Positions 6,671 through 12,776 of a stretch of 12,776 nt of DNA are shown here, piece after piece. The DNA is from 20CM-4-69-16 sp035637455 (GTDB lineage Bacteria > Gemmatimonadota > Gemmatimonadetes > Gemmatimonadales > GWC2-71-9): assembly GCA_035637455.1 (NCBI GenBank), contig DASPXE010000289.1, forward strand, positions 1-12,776. The letters run 5' to 3'. The notes under the pieces were generated by a model. The model worked only from the letters and a program-made list of their open reading frames with translations. It had not been told where the DNA came from and did no database searches. A program made the position numbers and the translations under genes. Each line of letters opens with the position of its first letter. Position 1 is the first letter of the stretch.

Positions 6671-9166
6671 ATGACACTATCGCGCCGCAGCGCGATCAAG
6701 ATCGGTCTGGGGGCGGGAGCGGGGGCGCTGCCGCTGCTGGGTCGCGCACCCCTCTTGGCCGAGCTGGAGGTCGTGGCGCCCCGCGCTCGCGCAGCCGGCG
6801 TGGTCAAGGCCCGGCCGCTCCCGTTGAGCGCCGTCCGGTTGCACGCAGGCCCGCTCAAGCACGCTCAGGAGCTGGACGCCCGCTACCTGCTCGATCTCGA
6901 GCCCGACCGCATGCTGGCGTACTACCGGGACCGCGCCGGCCTCCGGCCGAAGGCCGAGCCCTACGGCGGCTGGGACGGAGACGGCCGGAACCTCACCGGC
7001 CACATCGCGGGGCATTACCTCTCGGCGGTGAGCCTGATGTGGTCCGCCACGGGCGACCCGCGGTTCAAGCAGCGGGCGGATTACCTCGTCGGGGAGCTGA
7101 AGCAGGTGCAGGACGCACACGGCGATGGCTACCTGAGCGCGCTCAAGGGCGGGCGGAAAGCTTTCGCCGAGGTGGCCCGGGGTGAGATCCGCTCCGCCGC
7201 CTTCGACTTGAACGGGGAGTGGTCCCCCTGGTATACGCTGCACAAAACATACGCCGGGCTGCGCGACGCGTATCGTCACACCGGTAACCGCACGGCGCTC
7301 GACGTCGAGATCAAATTCGCCGCCTGGGCCGAGCACATCCTGTCTCGGCTCGACGACGCGCAGTTGCAGCACATGATGAACACCGAGTTCGGCGGCATGA
7401 ACGAGGTGATGTGCGACCTGTACACCGACACGGGCGACGCGCGCTGGCTCGCTCTGTCGTACAAGTTCGAGCACCGGGCGTTCCTCGAGCCGCTCGAGCG
7501 TCATGAGGACGACCTCGCCGGCGCGCACGCCAACACGCAGATCCCCAAGATCCTCGGCTCGGCGGCCCGCTTCCTATACACCGGCACGCCCGCCGACCTG
7601 CTCGCGGCCGGATTCTTCTGGGATCGCGTGGTGCAGCATCACAGCTTCTCGAGCGGCGGCCACGGCAAGGACGAATACTTCGGGCCGGCGGACGAGCTGA
7701 GCGATTGGATCGACGGGCGCACCGCCGAGACCTGCAACGTCTACAACATGCTCAAGCTCACGCGGCGGCTCTTTTCCTTCTGGCCCGACCCGCACTACGC
7801 CGACTACCACGAGCGAGCGCTGTTCAATCACATCCTCGCATCCATCGACCCCGAGGACGGCCGGGTGTGCTATATGGTGCCTGTAGGCCCGGCGGTGACG
7901 CACGAGTACCAGGACATGCACCGGGACTTCACCTGTGACGTGGGCACCGGCATGGAAAGCCACGCGCTGCACGGCGACGGGATCTATTACGAGGCGGGAG
8001 ACCGGCTCTGGGTGAACTTGTACGTGCCTTCGAGGGCGACGTGGGCCGAGGCCGGCGTCCAGCTGGTCATGGAAACGGATTTCCCGGAGGGGGAGACCGC
8101 GAAGCTCGAGCTCGAGCTCCGGGCGCCCAAAGCGTTCACGCTCGCATTGCGCCGCCCGTATTGGGCCGGTGCAGCATTCCTGGTGAAGCTCAACGGCCAG
8201 ACGGTCGTCGCGCCGGCTCAGGAGCCTGCGCCCGACAGCTTCGACCAGACGGGCCGGAGCCAATACCGCCGCCCGGCGCACGAGGCAAGCTCGTATGTGG
8301 AGCTGCAGCGCCAGTGGAGGAGCGGCGACGTGGTGGAGGTCGCGTTGCCCAAGGGGCTCCACTTGGAGCCGCTGCCCGACAACCCGCACCGCCTTTCGCT
8401 CATGTGGGGCCCACTGGTGCTCGCGGGCGACCTGGGGCCGGAGCCGAACGGCCGCCGGGGGGAAGGGGAGCGGCCCGCGCCGCCGCAGGTGCCGGTGTTC
8501 GTGGCGGCCGATCCGGTGGTGACCTGGTTGAAGCCGGTCGCCGGCGCCCCCGGCCACTTCCGCACCGACGGAGTGGGCCGCGAACCCGACGCCCGAGGCC
8601 AGGTGAGCGACGTCGACTTCCAACCGTTCTTCCGGCTGCACCGGCGCACCTACTCGACGTACTGGGACGTGTTTACGCCGGCCGAATGGGATCAGAAGAA
8701 GGTCACCTACGCCGTGGAAGCAGAACGGCTGCGCAAGCTCGCAGCGGCTACCGTCGCGTACCTGCAGCCCGGGGAGGTCGTCTTCGAGCGGCAATTCAAT
8801 TATCAGGCGGGCGAAGGCGCCGTGCCACAGCGAATCCTGGGGCGGCCGGGGCGCAGGGGCCGGACGTGGTTCTCGTACGATCTGCCCGTGGAGCCCACCC
8901 ATCCACTGGTTCTGATTGCCACCTACTTCAGCGGCGACCGAAGGGGCACACCGGCGGATTTCGAGATTCAGGTGGACGGCCGCAGGATCTGCGACCAACA
9001 GCTCGGCCTGACCGACCCGCACCGCTTCTTCGATCTCGAGTGTCGCCTCCCCGAGGACCTGGTCCGGGGCAAGCGCAAAGTGACGGTACGCTTCCAAGCG
9101 AAGCAAGGCAGCCAGATCGCGACGGTCTTCGGGCTGCGGATGATTCGCGGCGACTCAGAGCGCTAG
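6671..9166 (+). CDS. Tat-exported beta-L-arabinofuranosidase-like enzyme (GH127/GH146 type, formerly DUF1680)
   Basis: An 831-residue glycosidase expected to remove terminal beta-L-arabinofuranose outside the cytoplasm. The N-terminus has a twin-arginine signal (SRRSAIK at 4-10, then a Gly/Ala-rich core). The (alpha/alpha)6-barrel covers about 55-450, with GGWDGDGRNLTGHIAGHYLS at 99-118 and the catalytic region from 330. By comparison with the GH127 enzyme HypBA1, E335 (in DEYF) is the acid/base, E353 and C355 (AETCNVYN) bind zinc, and C422 is the nucleophile. The residue after C422 is Asp423, where HypBA1 has a second zinc-binding Cys. Beta-sandwich domains follow; a conserved block at about 650-665 ends in STYW, and an extra C-terminal domain (about 700-831) resembles the GH146-like architecture. 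The ATG at 6671 is preceded by GAGGAGA. It probably feeds the upstream symporter. The family also includes enzymes acting on other sugars such as aceric acid, so the exact substrate is open. Confidence 0.9.
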   Translation: MTLSRRSAIKIGLGAGAGALPLLGRAPLLAELEVVAPRARAAGVVKARPLPLSAVRLHAGPLKHAQELDARYLLDLEPDRMLAYYRDRAGLRPKAEPYGGWDGDGRNLTGHIAGHYLSAVSLMWSATGDPRFKQRADYLVGELKQVQDAHGDGYLSALKGGRKAFAEVARGEIRSAAFDLNGEWSPWYTLHKTYAGLRDAYRHTGNRTALDVEIKFAAWAEHILSRLDDAQLQHMMNTEFGGMNEVMCDLYTDTGDARWLALSYKFEHRAFLEPLERHEDDLAGAHANTQIPKILGSAARFLYTGTPADLLAAGFFWDRVVQHHSFSSGGHGKDEYFGPADELSDWIDGRTAETCNVYNMLKLTRRLFSFWPDPHYADYHERALFNHILASIDPEDGRVCYMVPVGPAVTHEYQDMHRDFTCDVGTGMESHALHGDGIYYEAGDRLWVNLYVPSRATWAEAGVQLVMETDFPEGETAKLELELRAPKAFTLALRRPYWAGAAFLVKLNGQTVVAPAQEPAPDSFDQTGRSQYRRPAHEASSYVELQRQWRSGDVVEVALPKGLHLEPLPDNPHRLSLMWGPLVLAGDLGPEPNGRRGEGERPAPPQVPVFVAADPVVTWLKPVAGAPGHFRTDGVGREPDARGQVSDVDFQPFFRLHRRTYSTYWDVFTPAEWDQKKVTYAVEAERLRKLAAATVAYLQPGEVVFERQFNYQAGEGAVPQRILGRPGRRGRTWFSYDLPVEPTHPLVLIATYFSGDRRGTPADFEIQVDGRRICDQQLGLTDPHRFFDLECRLPEDLVRGKRKVTVRFQAKQGSQIATVFGLRMIRGDSER

Positions 9167-9192
9167 GGCCTGATGGCCGAACCCCCCTCCGC

Positions 9193-9199
9193 GAGGTGA
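9193..9199 (+). promoter_or_regulatory. Ribosome binding site that fixes the GTG start at 9202
   Basis: GAGGTGA matches seven bases of the anti-Shine-Dalgarno complement and lies just before GTG at 9202-9204. It selects this GTG over the in-frame GTG at 9196, which is inside the ribosome site, and over the long open frame upstream, which only shadows the arabinofuranosidase gene. Confidence 0.7.
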
Positions 9200-9201
9200 C
9201 C

Positions 9202-9597
9202 GTGAACCTGGTCGTCGGCCTCATCGCACTCACGCTCGGCATCGGAATCGGCATGCTCCTGGCGCTGCTGTACTTTCAGGCCTGGAAATCCCGCTATACG
9301 GACGCCATCCGGCAGGATGCCATTCAGCGCAGTCACGCCGTCACCGTCGGCAAGGTGCATGAGCAGCTGGTCCCATACCTCCCCGACTTCCATTTCAACC
9401 CGAAAGACGCGCGCTTTCTCGGCACTCCGGTCGACCTCGTGGTGTTCGACGGCCTGGACGAGGGCCAGCTGCGGCGCGTCGTGTTTGTCGAAGTAAAGAC
9501 CGGAGGGTCCGCGTTGAGCGCGCGCGAGCGCCAGATCCGCGAGGCCGTCGAGGCCGGGCAAGTTGAATGGACGGAGCTGCGCGCCACGCGGGCGTAG
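9202..9597 (+). CDS. Membrane-anchored protein with a Holliday-junction-resolvase-related endonuclease domain
   Basis: A 131-residue protein. Residues 2-24 form one hydrophobic helix (LVVGLIALTLGIGIGMLLAL), then a basic, helical stretch to about residue 60, and a small nuclease-like domain at about 60-131. The domain contains FLGTPVDLVVFDGL at 72-85 and VVFVEVKTG at 93-101, giving a PD-(D/E)xK arrangement with D78, E97 and K99, followed by SARERQIREAVEAGQVEW. This matches the family annotated as predicted endonuclease related to Holliday junction resolvase (COG4741/PF10107), which usually carries such a membrane helix. Its biological role is not established; nuclease activity is inferred from the motif. 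The GTG start is set by a strong ribosome site. It begins 35 bases after the arabinofuranosidase stop and may simply be read through from that unit, with no clear link to sugar use. Confidence 0.82.
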   Translation: MNLVVGLIALTLGIGIGMLLALLYFQAWKSRYTDAIRQDAIQRSHAVTVGKVHEQLVPYLPDFHFNPKDARFLGTPVDLVVFDGLDEGQLRRVVFVEVKTGGSALSARERQIREAVEAGQVEWTELRATRA

Positions 9598-9617
9598 CGG
9601 CGGCATGACGCCCGCGC

Positions 9618-9646
9618 TTGACACCTCCGCACGCGCGCGCAAGCTT
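9618..9646 (+). promoter_or_regulatory. Candidate sigma-70-type promoter for the kinase-deacetylase pair
   Basis: TTGACA at 9618-9623 is a perfect -35 consensus; 17 bases later, AAGCTT at 9641-9646 occupies the -10 position but matches TATAAT only weakly. A start about 7 bases beyond the -10 would fall on or next to the kinase ATG at 9654, which has no ribosome site, so the transcript could be leaderless. The evidence is one good hexamer plus spacing. Confidence 0.35.
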
Positions 9647-9649
9647 GCG
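9638..9649. repeat. Perfect 12-base palindrome before the kinase start
   Basis: CGCAAGCTTGCG reads the same on both strands and covers the proposed -10 region, ending 4 bases before the ATG at 9654. It could be an operator. A perfect palindrome of this length is expected a few times by chance in 12.8 kb, so position is its only support. Confidence 0.3.
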
Positions 9650-9653
9650 GCCC

Positions 9654-10463
9654 ATGTCTGAGCTGCGCGCGGCGCTGGAAAACGCGCTCGGTCCGATCTA
9701 TCGGGTCGAGCGCGAAGTGCGGCCCGTCGGCAACTGCCGCCTGTTCGTCGCCGTGGGGCCGCTCACCGACCCCGAGCTGCTGGTGAAGGTGTTGCCGGGG
9801 GAGCTCTCGCTCGCGGTGGACGCTCGGGTGTTCGAGCGTGAGCTGATCCTGCTCGCCGATCGACTCGGACACGCGCAGCTCGTGGCCCCTCGCGGTGCGG
9901 GTCGGGCCGGCTCGATCGTCTACCATTCGCGGCGCTTCATCGAGGGCACGACCCTGCGCGCCTGGCTGGCGAACCACGGCGAGCTGCCACTGCGCCGGAC
10001 CGTCGACATTCTCCGCGATGTCCTCGTCGCCCTGGCCCACGCGCACCGCGGCAGCATCGCCCACGGCGACCTGAAGCCGGAGAACGTGTTGCTCGCCGGC
10101 CGACGGGTACTGGTCGCGGACACGGGGATCGTGGACGCGCTCACCCGCGCCCTGCCGAGCGGTGTCGCCGGCGCCGTCAGCGCGGCGTTGTGCGCACCGG
10201 CATACGTCTCGCCCGAACGCCGCAACGGCGGCGCGCCCACCGGGCCGCGTGACGACATTTTCGCGGTCGGAGTGCTGCTGCACGAGATGCTCACTGGCCA
10301 GCCCCCCGCGATCCAAGCGGAGTCCCTCGAGGAAGTGCGCTCGCTACCGCCGTGGCTGGCGGAGCTGGCGCGCCGCTGTGTCACACCGGAGCCCGCTGAG
10401 CGGTGGCCCGACGCCACCGCGGCGCTGGAGCAGGTCAGCCGGCCGAACCAGGGAACGGTGTGA
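9654..10463 (+). CDS. Small soluble Ser/Thr protein kinase with divergent ATP-loop and HRD/DFG motifs
   Basis: A 269-residue protein that is just a Hanks-type kinase domain, with no membrane helix or sensor domain. Visible catalytic elements are K45 (VKVLPG), a helix-C Glu at 63, HGDLKPEN at 137-144 with catalytic D139, VADTG at 154-158 with metal-binding D156, SPE at 186-188, D201 (DIFAVG) and R250. Departures from consensus: the glycine-rich loop is reduced to RPVGNC at 23-28 with one Gly, HRD reads HGD, and DFG reads DTG. All key acidic residues and the Lys remain, so it may be active, but ATP binding could be altered. I chose the ATG at 9654 because LRAALENALG is the usual beginning of such kinases; a TTG at 9618 in the same frame coincides with the candidate -35 box. 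The stop overlaps the deacetylase start by four bases, so the two proteins are probably made together. The target is unknown. Confidence 0.85.
   Translation: MSELRAALENALGPIYRVEREVRPVGNCRLFVAVGPLTDPELLVKVLPGELSLAVDARVFERELILLADRLGHAQLVAPRGAGRAGSIVYHSRRFIEGTTLRAWLANHGELPLRRTVDILRDVLVALAHAHRGSIAHGDLKPENVLLAGRRVLVADTGIVDALTRALPSGVAGAVSAALCAPAYVSPERRNGGAPTGPRDDIFAVGVLLHEMLTGQPPAIQAESLEEVRSLPPWLAELARRCVTPEPAERWPDATAALEQVSRPNQGTV
10450..10454 (+). promoter_or_regulatory. Ribosome binding site for the GTG start at 10460
   Basis: AGGGA lies inside the end of the kinase gene, 5 bases before GTG at 10460-10462. It supports this GTG, which overlaps the kinase stop as GTGA, over the in-frame ATG at 10403 inside the kinase gene. 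Confidence 0.6.
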
Positions 10464-11239
10464 AACCCGGGCCGGTGCTCTGCTACCACCGCATCGGCGG
10501 GCCGCTCGAGCTGGGCGTCACGCGGGTGCCCCGATCGGTGTTCGCACGCCAGATGACGGCGCTGGCGCATGCGGGTTGGAAAACGCTCACGCTGGCTCAG
10601 TTCGCAGAACAGGCACACGCCGGTGCGAGCGAACGCTCCTTCCTTCTGACGTTCGATGACGGGTATGCGAGCCTGGCCCAGAACGCCTATCCCGTACTCG
10701 CCGAGCTCGGCTTCACCGCCACGACCTTCCTGATCACGGACCACGTCGGCGCCACCAACACCTGGGACGTGCGCTACACCTGGCGCCGGCTGCCGCACCT
10801 GGACTGGCGCGCCGTCGAGCATTGGCGGGCTCGGGGGTTCGACTTCGCATCCCACTCGGCGTCGCACGCGCGGCTCACCTGGCTGGACGACGCCCGCGTG
10901 GCGGAGGAGTTGGGGCGCTCACGCGAGACGCTCGTGCGCCGGTTGGGGGCCGCGGCAGGGCGGGGGATCGCATACCCGTTCGGGTCGTCGGACCCGCGCA
11001 TCGAGCGGCTGGCGCGCGCCGCGGGCTACGAGCTCGGCTTCGGGGGAGTGCGGGGGAACGGCACCGGAATGAACGTGCCGCGGGTCCCGGTCTACCTGTG
11101 GGACGCCGGGAGCGTGCCGTTCGGGCTGCGGGAGGACGGGCTGGGCGCCTTGGGACGGTTCGTCGCGCACACCGCGAACCGGTGCGCGGTGGGAACGAGC
11201 TGGATGCTGAGACTGAGACATCAGGCGTCTGATGTCTGA
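10460..11239 (+). CDS. Polysaccharide deacetylase (NodB domain, CE4) without a signal peptide
   Basis: A 259-residue NodB-homology protein predicted to remove N- or O-acetyl groups from a polysaccharide or oligosaccharide in a metal-dependent way. Motifs: LCYHRIG at 7-13, TFDDGY at 64-69 (D66 the expected base, D67 a metal ligand), SHSASH at 131-136 with metal-binding H132 and H136, and IAYPFG at 170-175. There is no signal peptide or membrane helix from the GTG start, so it should act in the cytoplasm, for example on a lipid-linked or nucleotide-linked sugar, unless the start is wrong. The GTGA overlap with the kinase gene implies coupled translation. The last residues (HQASDV) are encoded by the heptamer repeat at 11227-11251, and the gene's end overlaps the convergent arabinokinase-like gene by 19 bases. 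The acetylated substrate cannot be read from the sequence. Confidence 0.9.
   Translation: MKPGPVLCYHRIGGPLELGVTRVPRSVFARQMTALAHAGWKTLTLAQFAEQAHAGASERSFLLTFDDGYASLAQNAYPVLAELGFTATTFLITDHVGATNTWDVRYTWRRLPHLDWRAVEHWRARGFDFASHSASHARLTWLDDARVAEELGRSRETLVRRLGAAAGRGIAYPFGSSDPRIERLARAAGYELGFGGVRGNGTGMNVPRVPVYLWDAGSVPFGLREDGLGALGRFVAHTANRCAVGTSWMLRLRHQASDV
11216..11237. repeat. Inverted repeat with 9-base arms at the convergent gene ends
   Basis: AGACATCAG at 11216-11224 is exactly complementary to CTGATGTCT at 11229-11237 across a 4-base loop. It would form a stable hairpin in transcripts from either strand. It lies across both stop codons. No T-run follows on the plus strand, so it is not a standard intrinsic terminator, though it could slow polymerase or protect 3' ends. 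Confidence 0.6.
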
Positions 11240-12744
11240 CGTCTGATGTCTACAATATCTCTGATATCGTCAGGCTCGAGCAGCAGGACTCCGGTCTCCG
11301 CCGCTCCCGGCCCGGACCTCGCAAAGACGGCGGTCTCCCGGCCGGTCTCCGCTCCGTAGCGGGCCGCAACGTCGCGCACCAGCGCCTCCGCTTCGCACCG
11401 AGCGAAGACGGCTACCGTGCCGCCGCTCCCTCCACCCGTGATCTTGGCGCCGAACAGTCCACGCTCCGGCCCCTCGGCGGCGACCAGCTCCACGAGTCGA
11501 TCCGTGCCGTCGCTGCCGAGGCCGCAGGCGCCGTAGCTCTTGTGGGAGTCGCCCATGAGACGTCCCAGCTCGACCGCCGCCTGCGGCTCGTCCGCCAGCA
11601 CGCCGAGCAGCTCGGCGAAGCGTTCCACGCGCGCTTGCTCGCGGACTGGGTGCTCCGTGGCCGGCCGCACCGGGTAGCGGAGCGCGGAGTGGACTGTAGT
11701 AGCGGTATCGGTGATGCCGCCGTAGCGCTTGAGGAACTCCGCGCCGGATATCTCCTCCGGTAGGCCGCCAGCGAGCGCCGCCCACTCGGGCCCCGTGAGA
11801 TTGGCGAGATAGCCTCGCCAGCGCGCGTCGTCGATGCGCAGCCGAGCGCCCTCGCGCTGCGCCGGCAATCGGGCCGCGGCGGCAATCATCCGGTACCCCA
11901 TGAACGCCGCGGTTCGAACCGTCGCATAGTCGGCTCCCGAGACCGCGTGGCTGATCCCGGAGTCGATGCCGTAGAACCGATAGCCTGCCGGGATCTCGAC
12001 ATATCCCTCGATCGTGCCCGGCTGGCAGCGCAGCCGGAGGAGCCGGTCGCGCCGGCCGCAGGCGCTGGTTATCTGATCCATGATCCCGCAAGGCGCGCCG
12101 ACCACGTGGTTCTCGACCTCCTGGCAGGCCGCCGCCAGGTCGGTTGCCGTCATGTCGTTTGCCACGCTCGCGGCCACAGCGGCTCCCGCCGCGACTTCGA
12201 GTGCCGCCGACGAGGCAACTCCTCTCCCCGCCGGCACGGTCGAGTCGATGAGCAGCCGCAGGCCCGGGGTCCTGCCTCGCCCCTCTCGCACCGCGCGCTG
12301 CAGGCACAGCTGCACGATGCCCACGACGTAGCTCGCCCACCGCTCGGACTCGCGTCCCGCAAACCAGGCCGCCAGTGCCGCCGGCGTGCTGAGCGCCCCA
12401 TCTCGCTCCACGAGCGGCGCGAGCTCAGCGCTGAAGAACTGCCAGCTTCCCGCGCGGCGGGTCGCCAGGTCGCAATCCGCCGTGGCCTGGCGTTGCAGCA
12501 GCGCCGCGGTCGAGCACTCGAGCGGCAGCTCGAGGACGCGGGCTCCGCTGTAGTCGGCGATCCCGCCCATGACGTCGAGCCGCCCCGGCGCGCGGGCGAT
12601 GTAGACGGGTGAGCCGTCCGAGAAAAACGCCCGCAGGCGGGGATCCGCCTCGTGTCGTAGGGTTCGCAGGCGGTCGAGGGCTCCCTGGAACCAGATCAGG
12701 TCGCCTGCGGCGCGGACGTCCGCGAGGCGGCGCAGGGGAATCAT
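11221..12744 (-). CDS. L-arabinokinase-like GHMP kinase
   Basis: A 507-residue GHMP-fold kinase predicted to phosphorylate the anomeric hydroxyl of a free sugar with ATP. Motif 1 reads RAPGRLDVMGGIADYSG at 51-67; this is the plant L-arabinokinase (ARA1) form, not the galactokinase GEHTDY form. Further ARA1-like blocks are VPAGRGVASSAALEVA at 170-185, VENHVVGAPCGIMDQ at 210-224 with D223 as the expected catalytic base, YGIDSGISHAVSGADY at 258-273, YGACGLGSDGT at 404-414 and AKITGGGSGGTVAVF at 433-447. Plant ARA1 is about twice as long, with an N-terminal glycosyltransferase-like domain that is absent here. The expected product would be L-arabinose 1-phosphate. The ATG at 12744 has only a weak GGCAGG upstream; the remaining 32 bases to the edge show nothing else. 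The gene converges on the deacetylase, and its tail (RRQTSDA) is encoded by the heptamer repeat. Galactose or another sugar could be the substrate, but ARA1 likeness is strong. Confidence 0.87.
   Translation of the reverse strand: MIPLRRLADVRAAGDLIWFQGALDRLRTLRHEADPRLRAFFSDGSPVYIARAPGRLDVMGGIADYSGARVLELPLECSTAALLQRQATADCDLATRRAGSWQFFSAELAPLVERDGALSTPAALAAWFAGRESERWASYVVGIVQLCLQRAVREGRGRTPGLRLLIDSTVPAGRGVASSAALEVAAGAAVAASVANDMTATDLAAACQEVENHVVGAPCGIMDQITSACGRRDRLLRLRCQPGTIEGYVEIPAGYRFYGIDSGISHAVSGADYATVRTAAFMGYRMIAAAARLPAQREGARLRIDDARWRGYLANLTGPEWAALAGGLPEEISGAEFLKRYGGITDTATTVHSALRYPVRPATEHPVREQARVERFAELLGVLADEPQAAVELGRLMGDSHKSYGACGLGSDGTDRLVELVAAEGPERGLFGAKITGGGSGGTVAVFARCEAEALVRDVAARYGAETGRETAVFARSGPGAAETGVLLLEPDDIRDIVDIRRQTSDA
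11227..11251. repeat. Heptamer tandem repeat, GTCTGAY, about 3.5 copies
   Basis: Units GTCTGAT (11227), GTCTGAC (11234), GTCTGAT (11241) and a partial GTCT (11248) follow with a period of seven. The array encodes the C-terminal residues of the deacetylase on the plus strand and of the GHMP kinase on the minus strand. A seven-base period shifts reading frame with copy number, so gain or loss of a unit would change both tails. Confidence 0.75.
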
Positions 12745-12776
12745 GGCGGGCCTGCCACGTGCGCATTTCCCATCCT

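Noticed and set aside
7574..9106. A 510-codon minus-strand open frame opposite the arabinofuranosidase gene
   Set aside because: The plus-strand protein is an intact GH127/146 enzyme; the minus-strand product is low-complexity and matches no family I know.
8041..9201. Long upstream extension of the endonuclease-like gene
   Set aside because: It overlaps the arabinofuranosidase gene in another frame and is Arg/Gly/Ala-rich. GAGGTGA before GTG 9202 and the membrane helix mark the true start.
9618..9653. TTG start for the kinase at 9618
   Set aside because: It adds 12 residues not typical of the kinase N-terminus and coincides with the TTGACA box; the ATG at 9654 gives the usual family beginning.
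9654..10463. Reading the kinase as a WaaP-type lipopolysaccharide sugar kinase or other small-molecule kinase
   Set aside because: HGDLKPEN could suggest it, but the SPE motif, DIFAVGVLLHEMLTG and the C-terminal Arg are those of Hanks-type protein kinases. The idea is not excluded, only less likely.
11216..11251. Intrinsic terminator or small CRISPR array
   Set aside because: The hairpin has no T-run on the plus strand, and the repeat unit is 7 bases with no spacers, so neither fits.

Overview
The window is a GC-rich, densely coding stretch of bacterial chromosome with nine genes and no RNA genes, insertion sequences or CRISPR arrays that I can see. The small Ser/Thr kinase has an N-terminus (LRAALENALGPIYRVEREV) of the kind common in Gemmatimonadota. 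Together with the base composition and the mix of secreted glycosidases, this makes a Gemmatimonadota-like soil bacterium my best guess, but the phylum is an inference.

Layout. (1) Positions 1-3235, minus strand: a cyclophilin-type peptidyl-prolyl isomerase lipoprotein, followed 13 bases later by phosphoenolpyruvate carboxylase (ppc), which runs off the left edge without its last ~50-100 residues. (2) Positions 3381-9597, plus strand: a TfoX N-domain protein, a secreted GH130 glycosidase whose ATG overlaps the TfoX stop, an SGLT-like sodium/sugar symporter, a Tat-exported GH127/GH146-type beta-L-arabinofuranosidase, and a small membrane-anchored protein with a Holliday-junction-resolvase-related nuclease domain. 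Spacing is tight (overlap, 36, 9 and 35 bases), so this looks like one transcription unit. (3) Positions 9654-11239, plus strand: a compact Ser/Thr kinase and a NodB-type polysaccharide deacetylase joined by a GTGA overlap, with a possible leaderless promoter in front. (4) Positions 11221-12744, minus strand: a GHMP kinase whose motifs match the kinase half of plant L-arabinokinase (ARA1), convergent with the deacetylase and overlapping it by 19 bases inside a heptamer repeat.

How the parts may work together. The two exported glycosidases would release sugars, probably including L-arabinose from beta-L-arabinofuranosides, outside the cytoplasm. The symporter would import them. The arabinokinase-like enzyme would make L-arabinose 1-phosphate, the entry to a nucleotide-sugar salvage route rather than the usual AraBAD route. 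No regulator or AraA/AraB/AraD is visible here, and the kinase lies in a different transcription unit, so the pathway link is an inference. The points most worth checking are the arabinokinase, the Cys-Asp replacement for the expected Cys-Cys pair in the glycosidase metal site, the divergent kinase coupled to a deacetylase, and the repeat that encodes the C-termini of two convergent genes.
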